A stretch of 45,568 nt of DNA from a virus. Positions 21,964 to 31,019 of the stretch are shown here, piece by piece. Location: IMG/VR virus record IMGVR_UViG_3300032307_000462, positions 1 to 45,568 of that record, one strand, 5' to 3'. The notes beneath the pieces were generated by a model. The model was not told the DNA's origin and ran no database searches. It was given only the letters and a program-made list of their open reading frames with translations. Within the stretch, counting starts at the first letter, position 1, and every line of letters starts with the position of its first letter. Made by a program: the position numbers and the translations under genes.

Positions 21964-22437
21964 ATGCCGGCGCAGCGCAGCACGTTCCAGGCCGTGAAGA
22001 TCATCATGATCACCCAGGGTCACCCCAGGCCCCAGCCCAGGCCCCGCGTGATCAGAGGCCGCGCGATCTCGACATTAGATCCCCTGGCCAGCTCCTGGAA
22101 GGCCAGGATCCGCGCGTCGAGCTCAGCTATCCCCAGGGAGCTGGGCAGCCTGGCGCCGGGACCCCTCAGCTGCTCCATGGCATTTCTCATGCCGACCAAG
22201 GACGCAGCCAGGTTCGGGAAGCCACATACCCAGGTGCCGGACCTGGACAACCTGGCCAAGCTCGTGCTCGACGCCATCCAGGACACCGGGCTGATCGCGA
22301 ATGACTCCCACGTCGCGCTGCTGAGCGTATCCAAGTCCTGGGCGCCAGCTGACAAGGCCGGCGTGATCGTCGAGCTGGAGAACCTGGAAGCGCAGCCAGG
22401 ACCCCCAGGAACAGCCAGGCCGGATTGGCTGAAATAG
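21964..22437 (+). CDS. RusA-like Holliday junction resolvase (157 aa)
   Basis: The C-terminal part has the RusA signature: PDLDNLAKLVLDAIQDTGLIANDSHV, in which the Asp residues bind metal, followed by a short conserved strand. The N-terminal QGHPRPQPRPR fits the usual start of the fold. The resolvase cuts four-way junctions made by the Sak4/RadD system. The start is uncertain: the frame is open to 21901, and GTG 21994 or ATG 22006 would give lengths closer to RusA relatives. It faces the minus-strand terminase gene, with 56 bases between the two stops. Confidence 0.8.
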   Translation: MPAQRSTFQAVKIIMITQGHPRPQPRPRVIRGRAISTLDPLASSWKARIRASSSAIPRELGSLAPGPLSCSMAFLMPTKDAARFGKPHTQVPDLDNLAKLVLDAIQDTGLIANDSHVALLSVSKSWAPADKAGVIVELENLEAQPGPPGTARPDWLK

Positions 22438-22493
22438 GTCCATACCAGGCATAGGCCGGCCTGGTCAAAGCGCCTCCAGGGCGATCCTAGGCC

Positions 22494-23060
22494 CTACTTT
22501 TTTGGCTCATCCAGGTCCAAAACGTCCTTTTGGGCCGAAACGACCGCTTTTACCGTAGATCTCATATTGTCGAACGTCTGCCGGCCCCGGTTGATGAATT
22601 CCTCCAGCTCGCTCACGCTCATCTCGCTCAGCTGCTTACCGGATCGCTTCAGCCCCAGCTGCAAGCTCGCAGCTACGGCGCTCAGCCCGTGCCCGGACGC
22701 CTCCAGGGTCCACTTGGCAGCCTGGAACCGGACCTGGGCCGGCGACGCCGGATCCGTCATGAGCTCCTGGATCACGTTCCAGGCGCGGCTAGCTCCGGCC
22801 GTCTTGATTTCGACGTCGCGCTTGAGCTCGATCGTCTCCCGGATCCGCGGATTGGCCAGCAGCTCCTTGGCTGCGCCCGGATCCGCGTAGCCGGCAGCCT
22901 TAGCTGCAGCCTTAGCGTCGCCGCCGTTGCCGACGTAGGCTTCGACGTAGCTGAGCTCCTGGTCGGTCAGCTGCGCAGCCTGGCTGCCGGCCTGGACCTG
23001 GAGCTGGCCTTTCCAGGCGTCCTTAGCCTGGTTGAGATTGGTAGGGGTCTTAGGTGTCAT
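22494..23060 (-). CDS. terS: Terminase small subunit (188 aa)
   Basis: LTDQELSYVEAYVGNGGDAKAAAKAAGYADPGAAKELLANPRIRETI (about residues 31-77) is the classic helix-turn-helix and repeat-like start of the Terminase_2 small subunits, which recognise the packaging site. A helical oligomerisation region and an acidic tail follow. It is on the minus strand, while the large subunit is on the plus strand at 26191, about 3 kb away across a divergent promoter region. Its ATG overlaps the TGA of the lysozyme-like gene (ATGA), so the two are co-translated. Family assignment is firm; the unusual arrangement is directly visible. Confidence 0.85.
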   Translation of the reverse strand: MTPKTPTNLNQAKDAWKGQLQVQAGSQAAQLTDQELSYVEAYVGNGGDAKAAAKAAGYADPGAAKELLANPRIRETIELKRDVEIKTAGASRAWNVIQELMTDPASPAQVRFQAAKWTLEASGHGLSAVAASLQLGLKRSGKQLSEMSVSELEEFINRGRQTFDNMRSTVKAVVSAQKDVLDLDEPKK

Positions 23061-23494
23061 TTGGTAAGCTGGTAGATCTTCATGGCAGCCTGGTAGCGCT
23101 TCGCCGGCACCAGGGCAGCCTGGTAGCTGTATGCCTGGAAGCCGGTCAGCCCCAGGTTGAACGCCAGCCAGGTTTCATGCGCGAACGCCGGCCGGCCGAT
23201 CCTGGCGCTCAGCTGATCGCGTAGGTAGGTCAGCCAGGTCCTGGCATACTCCCTGGCCTTAGCCTGGTTGGTAGCCTGGCTATACGGGTAGATCGGCAGC
23301 CCGGCAGCCTTACGCAGCCGGCTACAGTCAGACCAGGCTGCGCGGTGGAATTGCCAGGCGCCCTTGGCCTTGCCGCCGTCACCTACCGCGCTAGATCGGC
23401 CAGCGCTCTCGACCTGGGCCACGGCGTCGATCCACCGGTCCGGCACCGGATCGGCAGCCAGGTTGGCAGCCAGGGCGAGCGCCAGGGTGATCAT
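23057..23494 (-). CDS. Lysozyme/transglycosylase-like protein with signal-like N-terminus (145 aa)
   Basis: I place the start at ATG 23494 (MITLALALAANL) rather than the TTG at 23536, because it gives a normal signal or membrane-anchor sequence. AVAQVESAGRSSAVGD with candidate catalytic Glu29, then KGAWQFHRAAW, is the pattern of SLT/goose-type lysozyme folds. A role in host lysis or in wall penetration is likely; the signal-like start suggests export. It is the first gene of the leftward unit with the terminase small subunit, and apart from the holin-like genes at 7963-9409. Confidence 0.75.
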   Translation of the reverse strand: MITLALALAANLAADPVPDRWIDAVAQVESAGRSSAVGDGGKAKGAWQFHRAAWSDCSRLRKAAGLPIYPYSQATNQAKAREYARTWLTYLRDQLSARIGRPAFAHETWLAFNLGLTGFQAYSYQAALVPAKRYQAAMKIYQLTK

Positions 23495-23815
23495 GGTCGG
23501 CAGCGTGACGCTGCGCCGATCGACGTGCAAGGACAAAGCCGGATCGGCATACCCCCCTCCTGCCGGTGCGCTCGCTCTATAGGCCTCCCGCGCGCGCGTC
23601 TATAGGTGCACCCACCTACCCCTCCTCCCTGCCTATGGCTCACCCTCCCTCCTCCCCTCACCCATGCCTCCTCCCTCCCCGATCCCCGGCCTACGCCTCC
23701 GCTTTTCTACTCAAAATTCCATCTCCCCCCGCGCGGAAAAATTTGCGGATCGCAGAAAGATGGTCCTACAAAGTGTTCCCTTGCCGGAGTTTATGCGCGC
23801 GCACAAGATCCGCGC
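23495..23815. promoter_or_regulatory. Divergent promoter region with TCTATAGG repeats and C-rich tract
   Basis: This 321-base region lies between divergent genes (lysozyme-like leftward, tail fibre rightward) and holds no confident gene. TCTATAGG occurs at 23576 and 23599, 23 bases apart, about two helical turns, with a CG-rich spacer. From about 23609 to 23695 the plus strand is an almost pure C/T tract with several CCC/CTCC runs, so the minus strand is G-rich and could form quadruplex-like structure. A less GC-rich stretch from about 23700 to 23760 may hold the fibre promoter, but no clear -35/-10 pair is visible. Confidence 0.45.
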
Positions 23816-25963
23816 ATGTCCCAGCCGCCCGATCCCTATCAGCGCCAATACAATTTTACGGATCACTCTATCCAGCTGCCGAACGCGCCGCAGCCGGGCA
23901 ACAAGCTCGACCTTGAGCTCAACGAAGTCCGCGAGAGCTTGAACCATACGATCTCGCGCCTCAACGAGATCCAGCGCGACGACGGAAAGCTGCGCGACTC
24001 TGCTGTTCCGGACGATCATCTGATCCCCGGTCCGGTCGGGCCAATGGGCCCCCAGGGGATCCAAGGAATTCAAGGCGTGCCTGGCGTGCCGGGCATTAAC
24101 GGAATTGACGGCCAGCAGGGCATCCAAGGGATCCAAGGGATCCAAGGCCCCGTCGGCCCCCAAGGCCCCCAAGGCGATAAATACGCATGCACGTCAACGA
24201 CCAGCCTAGCGCTGTCGAACGGCACCAAGACATTCACGACGCAGACCGGCCTGGCGTGGACGAGCCAGCAGGATGTGACGATCGTCTACGACGCTGCGCA
24301 TCACATGCACGGAACGGTGACCACTTACGACGCGCAGACCGGCGCGATGGTCGTCGATGTTTCGCAGCACACCGGCAACGGTGGCCCTTACAGCACCTGG
24401 ACGATCAACATCGAAGGCGCGATCGGCGCGCAAGGACCCGTCGGGCCAGCCGGCCAGCAAGGCGAGCCGGGGATCCAGGGCCCCCAGGGTATCCAAGGCC
24501 CGGCAGGACCTGGTTTGGTTGACGGACTCACGATCTCAGAAGCTGCTGCGACGTATAAAACGATCGCTTCAGCTGACGCTGCGCTCGCCGGCAAGGCTGC
24601 GCTCGCGCACACGCACCAGATCGCTGACGTTTCCGGCCTGGCGAGCTCGCTTTCCGGTAAAGCCAGCAGCGTTCACTCCCATGCGATGGCCGATGTGTCC
24701 GGTTTGACCGGAACGATCAGCAGCATGTCGTCAGACATTAACACCAGGCTCAAGAAAGTGACCGATGCGTCGTTCTCGATGCTCTACAACGCCGGTTATC
24801 TGTCGATCCCGGCCGGTTCTGATCTGTTCGGGCAGCGAGCTCAATACACGGTTCCGCTGCAAGCGCTAGGAACGCGCTCCTGGATGGTCCAGCGCCCGGA
24901 GTTCCTGGGCAAATGGATCTTCAAGAACGTGATGAACGCGGAAAACAAGCGCCAGACCAAGGGCCCGCGCTCGTTCATCGAGTTCACGCACACCGATTTC
25001 GGCATTATCGCGCACGGCGATCTGGAATACGAGGACGCCGGCATCGTTATCGACAGCCAATGCGATTGGATCGAGCTTACGGACGCAGCCGGGACGCCCT
25101 GGTCCGGTTATTACAGCCCCAGGCAGACGGTTGCGGACGGATCTGGTGGATACAGCACGTTGACCGGATCTCCTGGTGGCGGCACCTGTTGGCTTCCTAA
25201 CGGATACGTCCTTTCCATGGGCGAGACTGTTCCTCTTAGCTTTGAATGGAACGACACCGAAGGCCACACCGGCAATTTCCAATACGGTTACACGGAAATC
25301 GGCATGGTCGTCGCGAATGGCCAGGGCGGCACCATTACTTACAGCCAGAACACGGTTATCACGGCGACTGCCGGCCAGGTGTTCCACTCTGATCCTGGTC
25401 AATGCTCCGGTTCGCTGGATCTCGCGTTCGACGGCGTCAGCTACTACACGACCAGCGACACGCGCCAGAGCGCGCCGCCGGCAGATCAGTATATCCGCAG
25501 CGACTCCGGTATTCTGGAAGTCTACCTCTGCGGATCTAACTACCAGGTCGGCAGCTGGTCCGGTGATTTCTACACCGACGGCACATGCACCGGCGAGTCG
25601 TTCTCCGGAACGACCGAATACGTCCCTTACGGCACCTATCTGACGAATTGCGACGGATACAACCACTACTCCAACGGCTCCGGCGGCTACTATTCCGAGA
25701 GCGACGGCAGCGGCGGCGGCGGTTGCAGCGGCGACACCGGCAACACGTCGTCCGGCGATCTCTACGTCTACATCAGCGAGATCGACCAGAGCGTGATCGG
25801 CGGCAGCTACTACGCGACAGAATACTACAACTACGACTGCACAACCTCCTGGTCCTCGTCTGACAGCTGGTATTCCTACGGAACCGAGCTGTATAACGAC
25901 GGCACGGGCAACTATTATTACGCCGACGGTTCCGGCGGCTATTACTACCAATACAACTACTGA
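23816..25963 (+). CDS. Tail fibre with collagen-like repeats and Tyr/Gly-rich C-terminus (715 aa)
   Basis: ATG 23816 starts the protein; the frame extends to 23606 but that part is Pro-rich noise from the C/T tract. The N-terminus ([19 protein letters not shown] followed by [27 protein letters not shown]) is the common podovirus fibre attachment head that docks to the tail. Gly-X-Y collagen-like segments follow at residues 72-122 and about 204-234, which should form triple helices. The C-terminal 170 residues are rich in Tyr, Gly, Ser and Asp with repeated DGSGGYY-type turns and several Cys; this is the likely receptor-binding tip. Trimer formation and receptor binding are inferred. Confidence 0.85.
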   Translation: MSQPPDPYQRQYNFTDHSIQLPNAPQPGNKLDLELNEVRESLNHTISRLNEIQRDDGKLRDSAVPDDHLIPGPVGPMGPQGIQGIQGVPGVPGINGIDGQQGIQGIQGIQGPVGPQGPQGDKYACTSTTSLALSNGTKTFTTQTGLAWTSQQDVTIVYDAAHHMHGTVTTYDAQTGAMVVDVSQHTGNGGPYSTWTINIEGAIGAQGPVGPAGQQGEPGIQGPQGIQGPAGPGLVDGLTISEAAATYKTIASADAALAGKAALAHTHQIADVSGLASSLSGKASSVHSHAMADVSGLTGTISSMSSDINTRLKKVTDASFSMLYNAGYLSIPAGSDLFGQRAQYTVPLQALGTRSWMVQRPEFLGKWIFKNVMNAENKRQTKGPRSFIEFTHTDFGIIAHGDLEYEDAGIVIDSQCDWIELTDAAGTPWSGYYSPRQTVADGSGGYSTLTGSPGGGTCWLPNGYVLSMGETVPLSFEWNDTEGHTGNFQYGYTEIGMVVANGQGGTITYSQNTVITATAGQVFHSDPGQCSGSLDLAFDGVSYYTTSDTRQSAPPADQYIRSDSGILEVYLCGSNYQVGSWSGDFYTDGTCTGESFSGTTEYVPYGTYLTNCDGYNHYSNGSGGYYSESDGSGGGGCSGDTGNTSSGDLYVYISEIDQSVIGGSYYATEYYNYDCTTSWSSSDSWYSYGTELYNDGTGNYYYADGSGGYYYQYNY

Positions 25964-25969
25964 TCTTCC

Positions 25970-26191
25970 ATGAGCGAACACATCCGCACCCCCAACCCTC
26001 CCCTGGTCAAGCGCTCGATCCCTACCGGGTTCGCCGCGTTCCTTGATCTCGCCGGCAAGAAATGCCTTGGCATCAAGGAATTCACCAAGCCCGGCGTTTC
26101 CCAATCCGCGGCTCCGGTGATCGTTAAGCCGACGCGCGCGGAGATCGACGCCGAGCTCGCAGCTCGCGGCATCGCGCAGCCGGCGGCTTGA
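25970..26191 (+). CDS. Small protein between fibre and large terminase (73 aa)
   Basis: The N-terminus is basic and Pro-rich (RTPNPPLVKRSIPTGFAAFLDLAG), the C-terminus helical (RAEIDAELAARGIAQPAA). It begins six bases after the fibre stop and its TGA overlaps the terminase ATG, so it belongs to the late operon. It could be a fibre chaperone or head assembly factor by position; no family is recognised. Confidence 0.55.
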   Translation: MSEHIRTPNPPLVKRSIPTGFAAFLDLAGKKCLGIKEFTKPGVSQSAAPVIVKPTRAEIDAELAARGIAQPAA

Positions 26192-27762
26192 TGAGCGACC
26201 AGGACCAGGACGACATTCAGCGCCAGATCAAGGCAGCTGAGCGTCTGCTGCGCCTCAAGAAGGCCAGGTCCGGTCTGATCGAGTTCACCAAGTTTACGCT
26301 GCCGGATCCGGAGGCGCCGGAGGATCACACCCAATCGCGCTACCAGGACGCGCTGCATCACCGGGTGATCGCGGCCGCCCTGGAGGAGAGCGAAGCCGGG
26401 CGCATGCCCAGGCTGATCATCACGATGCCTCCGCGCCACGGTAAGTCAGAGCTCGCGTCCAGGCGCTTCCCGGCCTGGTTCCTGGGCAAGGACCCCTACC
26501 GGCAGCTCATCTTTGCCACCTATAACGACGACTTTGCCCAGGACTTTGGACGGTCTGTGCGCGAAACCATGGGCTCAGCTGTGTTCCAACAGGTGTTCCC
26601 TGGCTGCAAACTGCGCACCGGCAGCAAGGCATCGGACAAGTTCCAGACGGACGAGGGCGGCCTGGCGGTCTTTGTCGGCCGTGGCGGGGGCCTTACCGGC
26701 CGCGGCGCCGATCTGCTGATCATCGACGACCCGATCAAGGACCGCGAGGAGGCCAACTCCAAGAACCTCCGGGATAAGCTCTGGTCCTGGTTCACGGAAG
26801 TGGCCATGACCCGTCTTATGCCGGCCGGCCGGGTGGTCATTATCATGACGCGCTGGCATGAGGACGATCTGATCGGCCGGCTGACCGATCCGTCCAACCC
26901 CTGCTACAACGCCGAAGAAGCCAAGAATTGGAAGATCCTGGCGCTGCCGGCCATCGCCGGCGAGGACGACCCCATGAAGCGCAAGCCTGGCGAGGCCCTA
27001 TGGCCGGAGCGCTTCCCGATCCCGGCCCTGGAGCAGATCAAGCGCCTTAACCCCACCGGCTTCTCAGCTCTATACCAGGGAGCTCCGACGCCGGAGGACG
27101 GCGACTACTTTAAGCGCGATTGGCTGCAGACCTACGACTCTCCTAGCGCGATCCCGGCGAACCTCCGGAAGTATGGCGCGTCCGACCACGCCGTCTCGAT
27201 CGCCCAGGACGCGGACAAGACGTGCATGGGCTGCGTCGGCATCGACGAGGACGACAACATCTGGGTCCTGCCGGATCTATTCTGGCGCCGGGCGCAGACC
27301 GACGTCGTCTGTGACGGCATGCTAGATCAGTTCCGGCGCAACGCCCCGCTGCTCTGGTGGGCTGAGAAGGGCCACATCTCCAAGGCGATCGGCCCGTTCC
27401 TGCGCAAGCGCATGCAAGAGGAACGGATCTATTGCGCGATCGACGAGGTGACGCCGTCCAAGGACAAGCAGACGCGCGCCCAGGCGATCCGCGGCCGTAT
27501 GGCCATGGGCAAGGTGTTCTTCCCCAAGTTCGCGAGCTGGTGGCCGGACGCGCAGCTGGAGCTGCTGAAGTTCCCGGCTGCACGGCACGACGACTTTGTC
27601 GATTGGCTTGCGCACATCGGCATGGGCTTGAACCTCCAGGTCGGCGCGAGCTCGCCGTCCAAGGCAGACAAGGGACCGGCAACCGGCACCCTGGCCTGGG
27701 TCAAGCACTCCTCCAAGATGAGGGAGTATGCCGAAAACAGGTTGCGCAATTTCTGGTCATAA
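26191..27762 (+). CDS. terL: Terminase large subunit (523 aa)
   Basis: ATPase motor: MPPRHGKSE with Lys85 (Walker A) and LLIIDDP with Asp179-Asp180 (Walker B), followed by a coupling motif IIMTRWHEDDL. Nuclease part: the acidic strand around MGCVGIDEDDNIWVL and a final Asp in DFVDWLAHI give the RNase H-like site of the Terminase_6C type. It cuts concatemeric DNA and drives it into the prohead through the portal. I use ATG 26191; a TTG three bases earlier is in frame. The portal gene follows 13 bases later, the usual order. Confidence 0.95.
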   Translation: MSDQDQDDIQRQIKAAERLLRLKKARSGLIEFTKFTLPDPEAPEDHTQSRYQDALHHRVIAAALEESEAGRMPRLIITMPPRHGKSELASRRFPAWFLGKDPYRQLIFATYNDDFAQDFGRSVRETMGSAVFQQVFPGCKLRTGSKASDKFQTDEGGLAVFVGRGGGLTGRGADLLIIDDPIKDREEANSKNLRDKLWSWFTEVAMTRLMPAGRVVIIMTRWHEDDLIGRLTDPSNPCYNAEEAKNWKILALPAIAGEDDPMKRKPGEALWPERFPIPALEQIKRLNPTGFSALYQGAPTPEDGDYFKRDWLQTYDSPSAIPANLRKYGASDHAVSIAQDADKTCMGCVGIDEDDNIWVLPDLFWRRAQTDVVCDGMLDQFRRNAPLLWWAEKGHISKAIGPFLRKRMQEERIYCAIDEVTPSKDKQTRAQAIRGRMAMGKVFFPKFASWWPDAQLELLKFPAARHDDFVDWLAHIGMGLNLQVGASSPSKADKGPATGTLAWVKHSSKMREYAENRLRNFWS

Positions 27763-27775
27763 CGACGATTTTTTT

Positions 27776-29896
27776 ATGGAAGCCAACGAACCTCAAGAAA
27801 ACTACGACGTGGACTCCGGCGTCGAAGGCGAACAGATGCCGAAGGGCATCAAGCGCGATCCGGATCCTAACGCCAAGGACTCCACCAAGGCCCTGGTCAA
27901 AGAGTGGCAGGGCAAGATCATGCGCGCCAAGAAGCATTGGGAGCGCCCCCTCCAGGCCATGAAGGAGGACATGGACTTCTACATGGGCAAACAATGGCCC
28001 GGTCACCGCGGTCCCAACGACGACCGGTATGTCGCCAACCTGGTGCAGCGCCACGTCCAGACGCGCGTCGCCGCGCTCTACGCGAAGAACCCGAAGGCCG
28101 TAGCCAAGCGCCGCAGCACCCTGGACTTCACGATCTGGGAGGGCGACGCCAGCCAACTTGAGTCAGCCAATACGGCCAACCAGCAGTCGTTCATGGCGAC
28201 CGGCATGCCGGATCCTCACGCGATGGCGCTCATGGCCGACGTCGAACAAGGTTTCGAGAAGCGCCGGCAGCTCGACAAGATCGGCAAGACGATGGAGATC
28301 ATCTTCCATCACATCATCGAGACTCAGAACATCAAGGGGCAGATGAAGCAGCTCGTCCGGCGCACATGCGTGACCGGCGTCGGTTTCGTCAAGATCGGCT
28401 ACCAGCGCGTCATGTCCATGCGCCCGGAGGACGTCGAGAAGCTCACGGACATTACCGAGCAGATCAAGACCCTGGACCGCCTGGAGCAGGATCTCAAGGA
28501 TCAGAAGTTCGACGAGAACAGCGCCAAGCGCGCGCAGCTTGAGCTGCTGAAGAAGGAGCTCATGGAAAAAGAGGACATGATCATCGACGAGGGCATCGTC
28601 TTTGATTTCCCTCAGTCCCAGACGATCATCGTCGATACGCGCTGCCGGCAGCTCAAGGGCTTCATCGGCGCCGAGTGGGTCGCCCAGGAGTTCATCCTTA
28701 CCTCTGACGAGGTTAAGGAGATCTACGGCGTAGACCTGGGCACGTCGTTCACGCGCCAGGAGAACAAATACGTCAACTCAGACGACAAGAGCGAGTGTGA
28801 CGTCGCCCGGATCTGGGAGATCTACAGCAAGCGCGACGGACTCAAATATGTCATCGCCGACGGCTACCCGGACTTCCTGGTCGAACCTGGCTGCCCGGAG
28901 ATCAAGCTCAAGCGCTTCTGGCCGTTCTTCCTCCTGTCCTTTAACGAGGTCGAGTCCGACCGGGACATTTACCCGCCGTCCGACGTCCGGCTCATGAAGC
29001 CGATCCAGCTGGAATACAACCTGGCGCGCCAGCGTCTGCGCGAGCACCGGAACGCCAACCGGCCGCTATACGTCACGCCGGTCGGCATGCTTTCCGAGGG
29101 CGACGTCAAGAAGCTCATGGATCGCCAGCCTAACGAGGTGATCCAGCTCATGTCCCTGCAGCCCGGCCAGGCGGTCAACCAGCTCCTGCAGCCGGTCCAG
29201 CCGATCCCGGTGGATCCGTCCTTGTATGACACCTCCATGTTCATGGAGGATCTGTTCCGCGTCGTCGGCAGCCAGGAGGCCAACCTGGGCGGCGGCACCG
29301 GCAACACGGCGACCGAGGTTTCCGTAGCTGAGTCCAGCCGCATGAGCTCCATGGGCTCGCATGTGGATGACCTGGATGAGTTCCTAACCGAGCTAGCCCG
29401 CGCGGCCGGCGCCGTAATGCTCAAGCTCATGGACCCCTCGTCGGCCATGAAGATCGCCGGCCCTGGCGCCGCCTGGCCCACCCTTTCGTCCCAGGAGATC
29501 GCGGATGAGCTCCTCCTGGAGATCGAAGCCGGCAGCTCCGGTCGCCCGAACAAGGCTGCCGACATAGCTGCGTTTGAACGCCTGGCTCCGCTGCTGATCC
29601 AGATCCCTGGCATCGATCCGACCTGGCTGGCTAAGGAGGCCATCAAGCGCATGGACGACGGCCTGGACATGTCTGAAGCCGTCCGGGCTGCGCTGCCGTC
29701 CATCGTCCAGATGAACGCCCAGAAGCAGATGGCTGAGGTCGAAGCTTCCCAGGATCCGAACATGCAGGGCGCGGCCGGTGGCCAGCCGGCAGCTCCGGCC
29801 CTGGCGCCTGGCGCCCCTGGCGGCGGTAATGCCAACGCCCAGGTGCCGAACATCCCGCAGCCCAAGATGTATGGGATCCCCCAAAATGGGGTCTAA
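27776..29896 (+). CDS. Portal protein (706 aa)
   Basis: The N-terminal region (KHWERPLQAMKEDMDFYMGKQWPGHRGPNDDRYVANLVQRHVQTRVAALYAKNP) matches portal proteins of podoviruses. A coiled-coil region near residues 240-275 (LEQDLKDQKFDENSAKRAQLELLKKELMEKEDM) and a stem-crown-like C-terminus follow, ending in a Pro/Gly/Ala-rich tail. It forms the dodecameric ring for DNA entry. The ATG at 27776 follows a run of seven T residues; a longer frame to 27728 is just overlap with the terminase end. Confidence 0.9.
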   Translation: MEANEPQENYDVDSGVEGEQMPKGIKRDPDPNAKDSTKALVKEWQGKIMRAKKHWERPLQAMKEDMDFYMGKQWPGHRGPNDDRYVANLVQRHVQTRVAALYAKNPKAVAKRRSTLDFTIWEGDASQLESANTANQQSFMATGMPDPHAMALMADVEQGFEKRRQLDKIGKTMEIIFHHIIETQNIKGQMKQLVRRTCVTGVGFVKIGYQRVMSMRPEDVEKLTDITEQIKTLDRLEQDLKDQKFDENSAKRAQLELLKKELMEKEDMIIDEGIVFDFPQSQTIIVDTRCRQLKGFIGAEWVAQEFILTSDEVKEIYGVDLGTSFTRQENKYVNSDDKSECDVARIWEIYSKRDGLKYVIADGYPDFLVEPGCPEIKLKRFWPFFLLSFNEVESDRDIYPPSDVRLMKPIQLEYNLARQRLREHRNANRPLYVTPVGMLSEGDVKKLMDRQPNEVIQLMSLQPGQAVNQLLQPVQPIPVDPSLYDTSMFMEDLFRVVGSQEANLGGGTGNTATEVSVAESSRMSSMGSHVDDLDEFLTELARAAGAVMLKLMDPSSAMKIAGPGAAWPTLSSQEIADELLLEIEAGSSGRPNKAADIAAFERLAPLLIQIPGIDPTWLAKEAIKRMDDGLDMSEAVRAALPSIVQMNAQKQMAEVEASQDPNMQGAAGGQPAAPALAPGAPGGGNANAQVPNIPQPKMYGIPQNGV

Positions 29897-29937
29897 GCTC
29901 TTGTTGCCAGGAGAAAAAGAGCTGAAAGACTGAATTT

Positions 29938-30999
29938 GTGAGCGAGACGCTAAATAGCACCGGGTCGGAACCGTCGATCGACCCCACATCCACAACCCAG
30001 GCGCCCATCCAGGCGCCTGTTGAGCAGACCGCAGCACCCCAGGTAAGCGCTGCGCCGGAAGCTCAGACGCTAAACGAAGGCACCGCTGGTTCGTCACCGG
30101 CGGGCGACACGGACGCTAACAAGAAGATCAGCCTCTTAGACGTGATTAAGACCGCGTCTGAAGGTAAATCTGACACGGCATCGTCCACCGTGGGGGATCA
30201 GAAGGTATCCGCGCAGGGAACAGCAGCCGATGGCCAGGGCCTGGACAGCTCCGGTCAGAAGAAAGCCCCCGATGCGCAGGAGCTACCGTTCCACAAGCAC
30301 CCGCGCTGGCAGGAGATGGTCGCCGAACGTGAAACCTTGAAACCCAAGGCCGAGCAGTTCGAGAAGATCAACACCTTCATGCACAGCAACGGCCTCACGC
30401 CGCAGGAAATGGCTGAAGGCATGTATGTCATGGCGCTCATGAAGAACAGCCCCGCTGAAGCGTATCAACGCCTCAACGGTTATGTTCAAAGCCTGGCTCG
30501 CTTCACGGGGGATGTTCTCCCGCCGGAGCTTCAGAGCAAGGTTGATGAGGCGCTGATCGACAAAGAGTCCGCGAGGGAGCTCGCCCGGCTGCAAGCCGAG
30601 CGCGACTTCATCATGGCTCGACAGGCCCAGCAGTATCAGCGATCCCAACAGGAGAGCGAATACATCCAGCAGCAGCAAGCCGTAGCTCAGTCACAGGCCA
30701 TGGTCAACGCGGTCAGCCAATGGGAACAGGTAGAACGATCCAGGGATCCGGAATGGTCCGCGAAATACGAGATGGTCCAGGACCGGGTGAAGGCCCTCCT
30801 GGCAGAACGGCCGGCTAGCAATCCGTCGGAAGCTATTGAGATCGCACGTCGCGCTCTCTCCGATGTGAACGCTCGCCTTAGGCCTCTTGCCGGAAGAAAT
30901 ACGCCGCTTAGGACTCCAACCAGCTCAATGTCGTCCGTCAGTTCCTCACCCGCGCCGCGCAGCCTAGCTGACGTGATCCGGATGGGGCTTCAAACCTAA
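29938..30999 (+). CDS. Scaffolding protein (353 aa)
   Basis: Position between portal and capsid genes, a polar Ser/Thr/Pro-rich N-terminal third, and a Gln/Glu-rich coiled coil from about residue 180 (ARLQAERDFIMARQAQQYQRSQQESEYIQQQQA) fit scaffold proteins that template the prohead and then leave. It starts with GTG 29938. A 6-bp hairpin, GCTCTT/AAGAGC, lies at about 29897-29922 just upstream. Codon use looks slightly less GC-biased than in neighbours, suggesting a different history. Confidence 0.75.
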   Translation: MSETLNSTGSEPSIDPTSTTQAPIQAPVEQTAAPQVSAAPEAQTLNEGTAGSSPAGDTDANKKISLLDVIKTASEGKSDTASSTVGDQKVSAQGTAADGQGLDSSGQKKAPDAQELPFHKHPRWQEMVAERETLKPKAEQFEKINTFMHSNGLTPQEMAEGMYVMALMKNSPAEAYQRLNGYVQSLARFTGDVLPPELQSKVDEALIDKESARELARLQAERDFIMARQAQQYQRSQQESEYIQQQQAVAQSQAMVNAVSQWEQVERSRDPEWSAKYEMVQDRVKALLAERPASNPSEAIEIARRALSDVNARLRPLAGRNTPLRTPTSSMSSVSSSPAPRSLADVIRMGLQT

Positions 31000-31019
31000 C
31001 CCACGAACCAGATACTACC

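Noticed and set aside
23606-23815. N-terminal extension of the tail fibre
   Set aside because: It translates the C/T-rich promoter tract into Pro/Ser/His-rich residues; the conserved fibre head starts at 23816.
23816-25963. Diversity-generating retroelement acting on the fibre tip
   Set aside because: No reverse transcriptase gene and no template repeat of the tip is visible in the window.
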